A stretch of DNA of 64,000 nucleotides from Branchinecta lynchi. Lineage: Eukaryota; Arthropoda; Branchiopoda; Anostraca; Branchinectidae. Of this stretch, positions 1-11,500 are shown piece by piece. Position 1 is the first letter of the stretch. Every line of letters begins with the position of its first letter. The notes under the pieces are model-generated. The model was not told the DNA's origin and made no database searches. It saw only the letters and a program-made list of their open reading frames with translations. The DNA lies in the NCBI GenBank assembly GCA_023053575.1, contig JAKZAP010000012.1, forward strand, positions 8,680,230 through 8,744,229, in the 5' to 3' direction. The position numbers were made by a program, and so were the translations under genes.

Positions 1-199
1 TACCTCCCTCCCCCAACATATTGGCTAGTATAAACGACTCTAGTTATGGTTGTATTTTTGTTTTCTGCTTGTTCAGATGGTTGTTTTCACCTTTAGAGCA
101 GGAATGGGTGTTTTTTCATGAATGTGTGTTTGCCACTGGAAAGTTAAAGAAAACAAATCAATGTAGAGATTCGAGAAATATAATGATAATCTCAATCAC

Positions 200-395
200 C
201 TGAGATAAGGATAGCTCCTTTCAGTATCTGACGACCTTGTGGAATGTAATGTTGTTAGGAATGCAAGGACTTCGTGGGCCACCCTGCTCGCTTTTTCCTC
301 AGGTAGCAATCCATAAGGGTAAGAGCGACCAGCCATGCAGCATGATATGTAGACAAGAACTGCGTTGCCAAGCTCCGTAATCGATGCGGCGTGAT
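200..395 (-). CDS. VPS8: VPS8 exon n (solenoid, last in window)
   Basis: 64 codons with split codons at both ends; phase 1 in, 2 out; donor GTGATT. It encodes GNAVLVYISCCMAGRSYPYG, then LLPEEKASRVAHEVLAFLTT and SYPYLR, matching GNKLLVYISCCLAGRAYPLG..P, VFEFLIRLHS and YPYIR. The transcript continues below position 200, beyond the start of the window. Confidence 0.97.
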
Positions 396-494
396 CTGAA
401 AGTTTGAGAATCGTAGGCCACTCATGGGATTTTGGGAAACGCTAGTACAGCATCTAAATCATATCAAAAGCTCAGTCTATCTTGTTGTTACTTT

Positions 495-776
495 GAGCGC
501 GGTCGACCCTTCTAACAATAGTAACTATTAATTACTATTTTCGTTCCAACCTCACAAAAAGTTACTACGCTAACCGTTCCAACCTTCTCGAAACAGTAAC
601 TATTTGCTTACCATGCTCGGGAGCGTAGTAAGCGTGGTAACTACGGATCTCTGTAACGTGATTGGCTGGATTACACCGTGGAGTAATATTTTGACGAAAA
701 TAGAAAAATGGGTTCCAGCCTTGACGCCAAAATACGTGACGTCATGCGTCTACGGTAAGTAGGATGGAACACGCTC
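495..776 (+). repeat. MITE copy 1 (GAGCGTGTTCC ends)
   Basis: About 282 bp, present again in inverted orientation at 25806-26101. Both ends carry an imperfect terminal inverted repeat of the type GAGCGTGTTCCAYCCT, next to AGTAACTATT-like subterminal repeats. No open frame is credible. No clear target duplication, so the superfamily is undetermined. Confidence 0.7.
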
Positions 777-1366
777 TGGAGCACGCTCTTTGTGGCTGTT
801 GCTCAGCTGATACTTGTCTTTTAGTTTCCGACGAAGAGCAGGAGAAACAGCGACCTACAGCAAAAAAGTGACAGAAGACATTTTGGCTACGCCAATGGTA
901 AACGACCGGGTTTCACACGGTCTGGCGTGGAATGCACCACAAATCCGTGGGACAAGCTTTCAATCCGGGTGTACCACAGCCTTGTCGCTCGCAAATATAA
1001 CGAGAGCAAAGAATTCCCATGGCAGTTGCAATAAAGAAATCTGATCCTGTGACCCGGGAAGATCCAGACTGTATACAGTTAGAGCAGGTGCTCTTGACAC
1101 AATACACCTCAATCGAATCAATAATTTCCGGAGTTCGACCCTTCCGGACTGTAAACAATCTGGTTTAGAGCAGGTGCTGTTAGCGCATTTCACCCAAATC
1201 GAAGAAGGCCAAACCCCCATCCGCTTGACCCCCGGCGAAAAACAGGCACTAAAACCCCTCTGGCGACCCCCCCCCCCCCTCGAATGCAAATATATAGGAA
1301 ACTAGACCTACGTTGCCTGGGAAACGTGAAGTGTTGCAGCAATCTTTGTTCGCTACGCCGACTAAA
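777..1366. other. Intronic, short tandem duplication
   Basis: A block of about 85 bp containing ACTGTATACAG or ACTGTAAACAATC, AGAGCAGGTGCT and CACCYMAATCGA occurs twice near 1066-1200, followed by a C-run near 1268. No coding signal. Confidence 0.4.
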
Positions 1367-4300
1367 GTGTTGCGAGAGCAACACTTTGGTTTTATTTCTT
1401 CGCTATCTGTTAAATGCTGAAGTTGTCAACGCATCGAGGTTTAAAAATGATATATTCCAAGAAGATTTTTTTTTTTCTGAACTGATGACAGAATCCGTAA
1501 TCCCACGGCTATACCCCAGGGTTTAAAGAAAAAACAGAATATCGGAAGTAGGGACTAATTTGAATTTGCAGCCAGTCGAACTTCGTCGTTCTCAATAGTA
1601 AAAATCGGGACTGGAACTTGGAACATTATTTTATATAAACTAGTTGGTCTTATGTAGCTGTCCGTAACTGTTCAGGACTCGAATTAAACTTTATCCTTTT
1701 CAATCGTAGACATCGGGAGTGGTGAAAGCTTGGAATATTATCTTATATAACCTGGTTCGTATTATAAAGCTGTCCGTAACTTTTCAGGATCAAAATACCA
1801 TAAATGCCACATTACTAATGTTGGTGAAACTACATTTTTGTTTTTTACATTATCATTTGTATCCGTTACGTAAGGACTTAATTCTAAGTTACAGTGATAG
1901 ACCAAAGAGGCCTTACCCTCAGATTTGTAGGGATCAAACAAAATGTGCACTACTTTGCATAAGTTTCTAGCCCCTTATGATCAACTTCTAGCAATCGATT
2001 CTTACTTACAAGGCCATCTCCCCGTGATGGCATGGTCCGAAATTATTCTTACAATCAAATACGCCGGAAGCAAATAATACGTACACCAACTGGCAAAAGC
2101 TGCGAACCCCTCATCACCGAAGATGATGATGGTTCAACAGTCGATTACTGCTTAGAAGTCCCCTATATGTCTCACAATTGGGGTCGGCCTACTTTTGGTT
2201 TCAGTGTGTATCTTACTACTGAAGTTGTCAACCCCTCTAAACTTTCGAACTATTGTATCCCTCAGCGTTGAAAAAAAAAGCCCACAATATCGGTAGGGAC
2301 AGGGTAGGGACTAAATTATTTCTGCAGCCAGCTGAACTTTATCCTTTTCAATCGTAGACATCGTGACTGGTGAAAACTTGAAACATTATCTTATATGATC
2401 TAGTTGGTATTATGAAGCTATCCGTAACTTTTCATGTTCAAAATACCATAGATGCCACTCTACTAACTATGGCGTAACTATTTACATTATCATTTGTATC
2501 CGTTGCTTTAATACTTAATTCTAGGTTACAGTGATCCGACCATCATCATAGACTATTCTATCATCTCATGAAAATGACAAGGCTTTAGAAACCGATTTTT
2601 ATTTGCAAGTCCCTCTCCCCTTGATCGACATGAACCAAACTTTTCTTATCATAAAAAACACGGACACAAATAGGAAAAGTTGGAAACCCCTCACCGCCGA
2701 AGATGATTATGGTCTAAAAGCCGATTGTTACTTACAAGGCCCTGACATGTCTCACAATTGGGTTCCCACTATTCTTTGTTGAGCGTGTATCCTACCACTA
2801 AAGTTGTCAGCCCTTCAAAGAATTAATTCTAAGTTCCGGTGATAGACCATAGGAACTAATTTTCTCACCCTCAGATTTACAGAGATCAAACAAAATAAGC
2901 ACCAATTTGCACAATTTTCTAGCCCTTCATGAACCCCTTCTAGCAACCGATTCTTACTTACAAGTCCGTGATAGACATGGTAACAAATTGTACGATCAAA
3001 TACACCAGAAACAAATAGTAGGATTAATAGTTACACCAACTACCAAAAGTTGCTAACCCCTCGTCGCCGAAGATGATTATGGTCTAACGCCGATTGTTGC
3101 TTACAAGTCCCCTACATGTCTCACGACTGACATCGGCCTATTTTTGGTTTCAGTGTGTAACTTACTACTGAAGTTGTCAACCCCTCTGAAGTTTCAAACT
3201 GTAGTATCTCATGACGGAATTTTTGTACCAAAAAATGGATGAAATATACTTTGACCAGCTCATCAAGACCTATCGTTGCCGTTGAAAAAAAAATTCTCCC
3301 TTTATTAGTTCAAAAGTTGACTTTTTTGCCGTAGGCCAACTTTCTAATATCACCACTTACAAAGGAGCAAAGGGTAAGCTCTAATTTCTTTAGCAGTGAG
3401 AGAACTTTTAAAGTTTAAGAGGCCCATCTTATATCATTTCTCTTCCTCAATCCCAGTTGTAAGAAATGAAATGATAAACTTAGCTAAAATTCCGAACAGA
3501 AATGGGTAGAAACAATAGATCGCAGCACTTTCGGACCCGTGGGAAAATGCCACTTTTTTATTCTATAAATTTTTCCTTTTACCACTCAAAGAAGATGTAT
3601 TGGCTGTGGGGCCAGGGAAATGCCGCACATATTTAGCACTTGATTTTAGTCCATCTTCAATTTAAAACTGGTACCTGTCTGCTTGCCTGCTAAAACGGAG
3701 CTTTCCACTCGGAAGCAGAAACATGGTTTGATGAAACGAAAGCTTGGCTGCATAACTTCAGATAGTCCTCTTTGATAGGCTATACAACTCCGCTTCATTT
3801 CACACACTGTAGGCTCTGGGTCAATTATAAGCAAAAAACATCCTTTTTGGCCCCAGGCAAGAGTTCTACGGAGCTTTCCAAAATGTAATGTCATATTCAT
3901 CAATCCGGCCTAAGGTACACGCTTTCCGTAAAAACCATACAGGAAACAAACCTGTAATCTAATCAATCAAACCTGTTTTACTAAAATTGTTCGGTATCTT
4001 ATCGGTATCAGAACTATTCGGTATATTCACGGGGATTCGGTAGTTATACAGAATCCCAAATAGGCTGTCGGTACAAATATATTCGGTATAGCTATCGGGA
4101 ATATCGGGATTCGGCATAATTGCCAGGATTCGGAAGTTATTACGAATTCGGTGACGAGGACCCTTGCCAAGAAGGGCCGAAATATCGCTGATGAAGAATC
4201 ATAACTGACGTGTCCGTTGTAAACATTGTTTGAATATATGTTTCCAAGTCAGCTTGGGCTCAAAGAATATTTAACCACACAGGTTAGATCCTTACCACTT

Positions 4301-4383
4301 TCTAGAAATAAGCTGAAATCGGGGTACTAGGAAAAAAACACAAAAAAAAACAGGACAAAACCAAAGTGTTGCTCTCGCAACAC
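1367..4383. mobile_element. 3-kb element with palindromic terminal inverted repeats
   Basis: Left end GTGTTGCGAGAGCAACAC (1367-1384) continues CTTTGGTTTT; the right end is its reverse complement (4366-4383, preceded by AAAACCAAA), giving about 27 bp of terminal inverted repeat whose outer 18 bp fold on themselves. The interior holds three degenerate copies of a 400-600 bp unit (around 1550-2270, 2290-2830 and 2840-3200), recognisable by CCGAAGATGATTATGGT and ATGTCTCACAATTGGGG-like words. No transposase is visible and no target duplication was found. It is probably a non-autonomous element; the boundary could also mark two separate hairpin repeats. Confidence 0.6.
4151..4186 (+). ncRNA. Hammerhead-ribozyme-like relic, copy 1
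   Basis: The sequence runs GTGACGA, then a stem GGACCCTT with loop and AAGGGCC, then GAAA, then TATC. That is the order core, helix II, GAAA, cleavage-site UC of a hammerhead, except the first core base is G instead of C. A second copy on the minus strand at 14901-14944 has CTGACGA intact. Hammerheads are known in Penelope-like and other retroelements; this copy looks inactivated. Confidence 0.5.
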
Positions 4384-4886
4384 AATTACAAAATCTTACT
4401 ATAGAAACTGAAGTTTTGACTCTAAGCCCTTCTTGCGTATTCTGCGTTTTGTATTATCCTTAGCTCCCTTATGCGAGTATAAGCTTCTGAAGTCCCGCCT
4501 TTCGGCATTGTTTCGTTTTCTAACTACGACTATTTATCGGTTTTCCGGCCTAGGCGAGTTTTTGACAGTAACACAACACAAACTTCGACAAAAACCTCAA
4601 GGTCCGCCGAGGACTCATTCACGAATTAGGATATGAGAAGTTTCTAGATATGGTTTTCACTCACGTCTACCTTCAGGTCTTTCTATCTAACCACGACGCG
4701 GTAAGTTTTCAGATATTTTGCGTCCAGCCGCCACGTCCAAGAGCAGGAAAGCTGGATAGTCGACAAGCGATAACAATGGTATTTACGAAAGCCGATATTT
4801 CTTAGCTCTTTCATCGTGAAAAGACCATTTCAGTAATTTTTGTGCTTTAAGAATTTTCCCTAAACACGCGTGTTAAATGTATAAGC
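4384..4886. other. Intronic, nothing recognised
   Basis: No coding, RNA or repeat signal that I could support. Confidence 0.3.
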
Positions 4887-5170
4887 GTGACGGCGCCTCG
4901 CTGGCCATTCGCCCCTTTATATGAGGATTATGAAAAAAGCTTGGAGATCTTAAAGATCACGTCGTTAAGACAAAGGAGGCATATGCTTACCATGAAATTT
5001 GGAACTAAAATACTAGCGTCCGAATTACATCGTGACATTTTGCCCGAGTTCTCCGAAAAAAGAAGTTGCCGAAACACAAGAATGACCGAAAATCTCACAA
5101 TGAATCAGAAGAAGCAACTAATTCCTCCTCAAATACACTCACGTCTTTGTACCATAATTTATTAAACAGT
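4887..5170 (+). pseudogene. LINE reverse transcriptase C-terminal fragment
   Basis: The frame reads YEKSLEILKITSLRQRRHML, then MKFGTKILASELHRDILPEF. This is the L..RR..L...FG pattern found after the RT domain of CR1/jockey-type non-LTR retrotransposons, and resembles the fragments at 46045 and 47870. It is 5'-truncated, with no RT core. Confidence 0.65.
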
Positions 5171-5610
5171 TTAACAGTTCCTAGCTGCGGTATGCAATTT
5201 GACTTGTTTTTGTTTATTTATGTAGTTTTTTACGAACTTGATTGTTTTATTTAGAAATTTTATAGGAGATACGGTATGTAATTTTGACCTGACTTTTGTT
5301 TATTAATGTAGTTTATTTGTTATTATCAGATAACTAATATTGACCTGTCGAGTTGATTGATATTGCTTGTAGTGTCTTTATTTGTATTGACATATCCAAA
5401 GCTATTTTTATGCATTTAAAGATATTACGGACTAAACCATCATTTCATTTCATATACTTTCAAAAAAAAATATGCTTACTTGCACAATTTTATCAGCCCG
5501 TCCAAGATGACAGATAAGGGACTACTGACTGAGTGTGTGTTCGGAGGAAGTTTGGTACCAGGGGAGGGGGTCACTCCCCCCCCCCCCGTTGCCGGGACCC
5601 GACAAATTAC
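5171..5610. other. Intronic AT-rich and C/G-run sequence
   Basis: AT-rich from 5171 to 5520, then an inverted G-run and C-run near 5560-5590 (CAGGGGAGGGGGTCACTCCC), which resembles the end of the hAT-like element at 52720 and may be its relic. Confidence 0.35.
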
Positions 5611-5794
5611 CTTGGGCTTTCAGCAAGTTTAGTAGCTTGCCAAACAGGTCCTGCAGAGGTCCAACGTAGTCCTCGAGGGCTTTATTATGAAGGTACAAGA
5701 ATGCTGTGTAAAGCGACCCACGCATACAAACACCAATCACTTGGTTGAAATCCAGGCAAAAGATATCAAGGTGAATAAGACAGCTTTCAAGAAC
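5611..5794 (-). CDS. VPS8: VPS8 exon m (solenoid)
   Basis: 61 codons plus one base; phase 0 in, 1 out; acceptor CTTTTTAG, donor GTAATT. It encodes VLESCLIHLDIFCLDFNQVI and LYTAFLYLHNKALEDYVGPL, the equivalent of VEALIVHMDITSLDIQQVV and LYDAMVYVYNRGMNEFISP. Just past the donor on the transcribed strand is a G-run of about 12 (a C-run near 5576-5587 on the plus strand), which could affect splicing. Confidence 0.95.
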
Positions 5795-6818
5795 CTAAAA
5801 AGGAACCATTGACAGTAATAGACACTAGAACTTAATAAATAGGCCTTGAAGACGTAAACCGAAGGTGTTGAGTAACAAAGGTGGAGTACAAAGCTCAACT
5901 ATAATTTTCACCTAGGGAATGCCCATATCAAAGCCTCGTTTTTGTTGAAATGGTGCTGCGGCATCGCTGCTGCAACACTCCTTTGCTTTTGCATAAGTGC
6001 GTTTTTGGGTTCACTGAATGCAAGATTTCTTCTTGTTTGAAGCAGCACCTTCATGGAAGCACGGACTTGGTCAGTAAGCAGGTCCGTGATTCCCGAGAAG
6101 CGCTGCCGTCTTCCTCGGAAGCAGTGCAGTGTAAAAACGAATGTAGAAAAGAATCAGCGCGGAAGCGGCCGAGAAGTGGACGTACAGCGTGCAACAAAAA
6201 CGAGGCTCAAGCTTCATCCGATAGATACGGTCAAAAATTGTTACAAGAATATTCCAGTTTAGTCACACGAAACTTTGTATTCCAAAATCCCCCTGAGGCC
6301 AGCGATAGGCGTGATGCCAGATCGCTTCCGTAATCGCGGCTAAAGACAAACCGGAATGAACTAATACAGTAGTTTTTTCAGCAAAAACAATCCGTAAAAA
6401 TCACCAGCCAGTCGGTAAAAAAATTGTCACCCCCCCCCCCCCAAAAAAATAAATAAAATAACACCTTTTGGCTAGTAAATACTCTGATGACAACATAACA
6501 ACAGTGGGCAACAACGGCAGTGCAAGGGATTAACAATCTCTGCAAACCATGAGAAACAAAGGTTATGCTAGACGCAACATCACCGAAATATCCAAATCCG
6601 TTCACAAGTTGCCGTGATCGCAGACAGGAGAACGGACCAATTTGCTATGTCAAAACGCTCATCGCTTCTGTTTGGGATCCCGATAGCGCTCACATTCTTT
6701 TTTTCTTTTTTTTTAAACAATGTTATTTAGGGGTATGGAGAAAATATTTGAAAGCAAGAGGAAAAAATACGAAAGTCAAACGATAATATACTCACAGATC
6801 TCAAGGTTTGCGACTTAC
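5795..6818. other. Intronic, nothing recognised
   Basis: An open frame at 5950-6333 (127 codons, plus strand) shows no recognisable domain and lies in an intron. A C-run is near 6430 and a T-run near 6700. Confidence 0.3.
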
Positions 6819-6940
6819 CTGCAACTTGCCACGGTTTTGATAATGGTCCACAAAATCTTTAGATATCACTGGGTCAAGTTGGGTCAGCTGATCGTCCAAA
6901 ATCAACGTTTCCAGACTCTCTAAGAATACTGACTTAGCAG
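6819..6940 (-). CDS. VPS8: VPS8 exon l (solenoid)
   Basis: 40 codons after a split codon; phase 1 in, 0 out; donor GTAAGT, acceptor CATCCCTAG. It encodes AKSVFLESLETLILDDQLTQ and DPVISKDFVDHYQNRGKLQ, matching AKGVFLECLEPYILSDKL..I.P.VMKDLI.HFQ. Well conserved. Confidence 0.95.
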
Positions 6941-7595
6941 CTAGGGATGAGGAGATTCTCGGGTAGAGGACATCACAGACATATGAGCTAAAAATGAATC
7001 GCCTTACATATCAGAAGTCATTAGAAGTGTCATGTGCTGAGTTGGATGAGGAGGCATGACCTTTTTTTCAGTGAGAGTTCATGATGAAGAATAGATGGTG
7101 AGAATGATGAAGAGAAATTTCTTTTACGGCGATTAAAGAGTTTTGGGGAGATTTCTCGACCTTGCAATGAGGTATCGAGAAAATTCCATGGAAAACAATC
7201 ATTAATTTACGATGCGAGATGCAGTTTGTTTAGTTTCTGGTTGTAGTGTTCCCACAAATATAAAATCCTTTCGAAGACCAATTACCCGAAGCGGGAGCGG
7301 TGTTGCTACTTTTAATGTGAATAAATTCATATATTTTATTAGTAATTTAGATGTCTGTTGTATTATTGTCTCTGTCCAATCCTATAAATCCTGGTTTTAT
7401 TTGTGTCATTTTTAATAAACGGATGAAGTCGTTTCACGCACTGGAGAGGAAGGAAAACATTGCAGTACAACGAACGAAGAAAAATCCCACTGGGCTTTAA
7501 ATAACGAAGTGATTGCACAAGACAAAAATAACGTAAAAAAATAAAAAAAATAATCGGGCCTTAAATTTTTTCCCGAGAAATAAAGCGGAAAAATT
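6941..7595. other. Intronic, nothing recognised
   Basis: AT-rich with A-runs toward 7560. No supported feature. Confidence 0.3.
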
Positions 7596-7599
7596 TTCT

Positions 7600-7846
7600 T
7601 TGATTGTCTGGAACGAGTCCAGCCTCAACGGGGAGAGATGGAGAAGCCAGGGAAACTCTATGAGGGGCACAGCCAATGTACGCGTGGTAGCCGGATACGA
7701 ACCAAATTATGATCTAGTTCAGCCGTCGCGATGTGGTGACCAGATCTCGCCTCAGTCAAGGATGGTGGAGCGGAGCACCGGACATTCTGTAAGGAGCAAA
7801 GCTCCTAAACGTGAGACGGCGTAAGATGGCAAGAATATGAATCCCT

Positions 7847-7878
<32 letters not shown>
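7600..7878 (+). mobile_element. A-tailed retroposon-like sequence
   Basis: A GC-balanced stretch of about 250 bp ends in an uninterrupted run of about 28 A (7850-7877) in an otherwise unrelated intron. On the minus strand GGTTCGTATCC (rc of 7692-7702) resembles a pol III B box, but the A tail fits plus-strand retroposition, so the two cues disagree. No target duplication identified. Confidence 0.35.
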
Positions 7879-8605
7879 TGTGGACAAATTTATACGGGCA
7901 ATGCCCTGTAGCATCACCTTACGGTCTAGTTACGTCTTCGGACGTCGTGACCGCACCCGGCCCATGTTGGAGTTTGAGGGGCATTCCAGAAATTTTGCGG
8001 AGTGACCAACTGGTGAAAGAGAGGAGGACATGGTACGCAAGAGACTCAATACGCATCATCAAGTCGCTTTACATCGACGCGTTGAGCCTTTCACACTAAG
8101 CTACGCAACCTCTGCGACGCGCTTGTGGTGACGCAACGCAGAGCTTACGCAGACAAAGAAAACGCAACGCAAGAATAGAACCAAGGTCAATTTTTGCGTT
8201 GTGTCGATGCGTACGCATCAGATTTTTCAGTGGAAACATCAGATTTTTCAGTGGAAAATGAAAGTTTTTGAAGAACAAGTGCGCAAGCGCTCAGAAGTGG
8301 AGTGTAAAAGTAAAATGTTTATCTCATTTTATATACAAATAGCTTTAGAACCAAGACATTTCTCATCCCCAATAACCAAACAAGTACTGAAGTAACCTAA
8401 TGTGTAATCATCTCACTTTAAAAGCTTTAAAGTAAACAAAACCGCCAGTAAATCCATAAAAATTTTGAGATCTTGCACGAATAGCTTGACATTCGAACAC
8501 CGAAAATGGTCCGTCAGCAAGTCCAACCCTTTGAACCTCTTTCATTAGCAAGGTAATAACAAGTGCAATAAACCAAATCGTAGCAGCCTAATGCCCCTTT
8601 TTCAC
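7879..8605. other. Intronic; possible small MITE near 8060-8230
   Basis: Around 8080-8220 the words TTTCACACTAAGCTACGCAAC and repeated ACGCAACGCA occur, reminiscent of the Harbinger-like MITEs in this window. I could not define ends. Confidence 0.25.
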
Positions 8606-8660
8606 AATTCATTAAAAACGGCATATCATCGATCATATGAGAAAACAGTCCAGTTTCCAA
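8606..8660 (-). CDS. VPS8: VPS8 exon k (55-nt small exon)
   Basis: 18 codons plus one base; phase 0 in, 1 out. It encodes LETGLFSHMIDDMPFLMN, aligning with the DLLFGQMYDKLSENS part of VPS8, and its split codon becomes Ser on joining AKSVFLESLE of the next exon. Acceptor TTAATTACCAG, donor GTGAAA (weak). I found it by requiring phases on both sides; the length match makes it likely. Confidence 0.7.
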
Positions 8661-8794
8661 CTGGTAATTAAAGATTAAAGTACGTCTCGTCGTCTTATTT
8701 GTTGCTATTCCACCAAATCCTCATCCATAGATATTTCTCCCCAAATATACAAGATTTGGACTTGAGACCTGTCAAAGAAGAACTTAACTCAAGG

Positions 8795-9790
8795 AAATCT
8801 GGGCCCAGCTGCCCATGAATGGCAGCGGGGTGGTGGGGGGGGGGGGGGGGGTCGTGACCCATCAAATGCGTATTTACACCTCTTTTTCCTCAAGTATACC
8901 AGCTTAGAGTTTGATTCTAGTCACGGGTTGAAACTTTTTTCATGGGCAGTTTGGGCCCACTTGCCCATGAACGGGGAGGGTGGTTCAACTCTCTCCAACC
9001 CCTATGATCCAAAAGCACAAAGGAATTTCATTGCCTTATTTCCAGTTATTGTCAAGTTAAACCCTTCAAAAATGGGCCATCTGGGACCAATTGCCCTGAA
9101 ACCAAGTGGGGATGGGGTTTGGGATTCGCAAAAAGTAAGAAGAGACCCCAATGCTCACAATCCTACCAAGTTTCAACTTGATACCTATGGATTCCTGTCA
9201 CAGGTAACGAACTTTACTCCTGAGCAATCTGGGCCCAGTTGCCCATGAACGTGGTGGGTGGGGGAGGTGCAACTTTCGAAGCAATTTCCCAGCCCTAGGA
9301 TCTACACGTACAAGGAATTTCATCTTCCTATGTCCAGTTCTGGTCATGTTATGACCCTTATTCACTGGGCAATCTGGGCCCATTTGCCCCTGAATCGGGT
9401 TGAAGTGGGGGGTGGGACCCCAAAAGGCACAACAAGACCCCAATACCCCACTAGTATACCAAGTGTGAACTTGATACCTGTTGATTCCTGTCACGGGTAA
9501 CGAACTTTACTCATGGGCAATCTGGAACCAGGTGGCCATGAACGCGATGGGTGGGGGAGGTGAAACTTTCAAAGCAATTTCCCAGAATTCCCAGCCCTAA
9601 AGATCTACATGTACAACGAATTTCATCGTCCTTTGTCCAGTTCTGGTCAAGTTATGGACATTATTCACTGGGCAATCTGGGCCCATTTGCCCCTGAACCG
9701 GGTGGGGGTGGGACCCCCAAAAGGCACAACTAGACCCCAATAACCACTAGTATACCAAGTTTGAAGTTGATACTTCCACTGGTCCACGAG
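8795..9790. repeat. Tandem array, about 145-bp unit, seven copies
   Basis: Each unit carries a near-palindrome GGGCAATCTGGGCCCATTT followed by GCCC and TGAA. It recurs near 8800, 8943, 9073, 9224, 9369, 9514 and 9668, with alternate units more alike (about 290-bp higher-order period). A G-run of about 19 sits in the first unit. Open frames over it are repeat artefacts. Confidence 0.8.
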
Positions 9791-10574
9791 TTATGAGCTC
9801 CACAAAATACGGTGAAAACCGGAAACCGAAAACCGAAAGCTGCTACAGCGCTCGCAACAGTGGATTGTTCCAAGGAACACTCCACTAAAAACTGGAGGAA
9901 AACTTCCTATATACTAATGAAGAAAAACTTACTAATGATGAAAGAAACGAATACTCAGCAGAAGAAAACCGAAAACGTAAATTAGGCTCTGATTAGGCTC
10001 TTTCCGTGGCAGATCAGGCTTATTGCTTCCGAGGACTCACTGGTAAAAGAAAACTGCTAGAAACAGCTGCTCGCTTATAGTCTACGCCTTGGAGGGATGT
10101 CGAAGATTCTTTAGAAAGTATAGCTACTGAACGAGTGATCGATTTCGACGAGATGGACAATTTTACCGGAACATATTTCATCGGCTTTCTGGGGATTTAG
10201 TTCAGCCTCTTCAATAGTCTTCAATGTCCAGATCGATCCGACCTGCGTTGGGAAGGGGCTTGAAATCTTAGTTCAGCTGCTGGTCAGAATTCGACAGACA
10301 GATTAAAATTCAATGACAGGCATGTACCATCAGGCCATGGTCTAGCTGCGTTTGCCCTAGTCCTTGGGGGAAAGGGGGGGGACCTTGCGAAGTTATATGG
10401 ATCGCTTGAGGTTGGAGATCTCAACAGATGGACGAACTTCGATGTAGTATACATTCGATTCGCCTATATGGTTTAGCTGCGGCTTCTTGATTGCGCACCT
10501 AATCCGGAACGGCATAAAGGCTATAAAGAAAAGAGCAAATCGACGTTAAAAACATACCCTAATTCCAACTTTAC
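9791..10574. other. Intronic, nothing recognised
   Basis: Starts as the degenerate edge of the tandem array, with a CAGCGCTCGCAACAGTGG hairpin-like word near 9845. Otherwise no feature. Confidence 0.3.
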
Positions 10575-10688
10575 GCAATTGGCAATCAGGCCAGGAATGT
10601 TTTCTAAACAGGAACTTCGGAGACTAGCTTCGTCCCCTAAGGGCGGGAACACACAAGTGGATACGAAGTCGTCGAGAACTTCTCGCAT
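10575..10688 (-). CDS. VPS8: VPS8 exon j (solenoid)
   Basis: 38 codons, phase 0 to 0, encoding MREVLDDFVSTCVF and CLENIPGLIANC, comparable to the MVEILFHYAD and FQDTVPVIVDYC region. The acceptor is TTTTGTTTTAG. The donor chosen is GTAAAG after the Cys codon because only that phase joins the next exon. A stronger-looking GTATGT lies 17 nt further on and would change the frame. Confidence 0.8.
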
Positions 10689-10865
10689 CTAAAACAAAAG
10701 AGGGCGATGAGTCTAGAATATACAAATTAACCCACTCAAGCTTAACTGGCAAGCTTAGTACTGAATGAAAGGCGGATCTTCTATTAGGAGACACCTAACG
10801 GGACGCTTAGCGCTCTATTCTGCTGAATGACTGCTAATTAAAGTTTAACTAAAAATGCAGCTTAT

Positions 10866-11495
10866 TTTTGGGATCCCAAAACGTAAGTGGAGGGATACCT
10901 ATGACATCGCAAAAGTTGTCCGTCTGTCCGTCCGCCCGTCTGTGAGCACGATAGCTCTCGAGGGAATGAAATATTTTGATGAAACTTGGTGTGAGGGTTC
11001 TTTGGGTCAAGGGTAAGGTGGAGTTTATAGATAAGCTCTGGAAAGTTGGTTAAAAGTAAAAGTGAATTTGATTAAATGTTCGATTTAGGGGTAATAAGAC
11101 ATGCTGAACACTACTGTGAAAAGCATTTTCTACCCGGACAGCTAGTTCTCCCTGAATCCGGCCAAAACCGGAAATTTGTTAAAAGCAAAAGTTTTATTTG
11201 AAGTTGATTAGATGACAGACTTAGGGGTAAGAAGAGACGCTGAGTCTGTATATGACAATCTTTTTTTACCCTGACATATAATTCGTCAGAAATCCGGTTG
11301 TAACCGGATTTTTTTTTATAAGTTAAAGTTTTATTTGAAGTTAATTAGATGTTCCTTATAGGGATAAGGGGACACAGTAAATTCGTTTTCTGAATTTTCT
11401 TTTTTTGCTGGACAAGTAGATCGCTCGGAATTCGGCCGAAACCGGAAATTTGGCAGAAGTAAAGCAGGAAGATTCGGTCAGTATCAGTCAGAACG
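10866..11495 (+). repeat. GGGATCCC-family repeat, left half of a split copy
   Basis: Begins with the palindrome TTTTGGGATCCCAAAA and the family left end CGTAAGTGGAGGGATACC, then CGTCTGTCCGTCCGCCC. It continues with units of about 135 bp (TTAGGGGTAAGAAGA, GGAATCCGGCC, AAAGTTTTATTTGAAGTTGA) to GCAGGAAGATTCGGTCAGTA. The family sequence resumes at 17270, so this copy was split by the 5.8-kb insertion. Confidence 0.8.
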
Positions 11496-11500
11496 GGGTC

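Noticed and set aside
5950..6333. 127-codon plus-strand frame
   Set aside because: Lies in a VPS8 intron with no splice partner or domain evidence.
7692..7702. tRNA gene or SINE promoter B box on the minus strand
   Set aside because: No A box or cloverleaf fits, and the A tail points to the plus strand.
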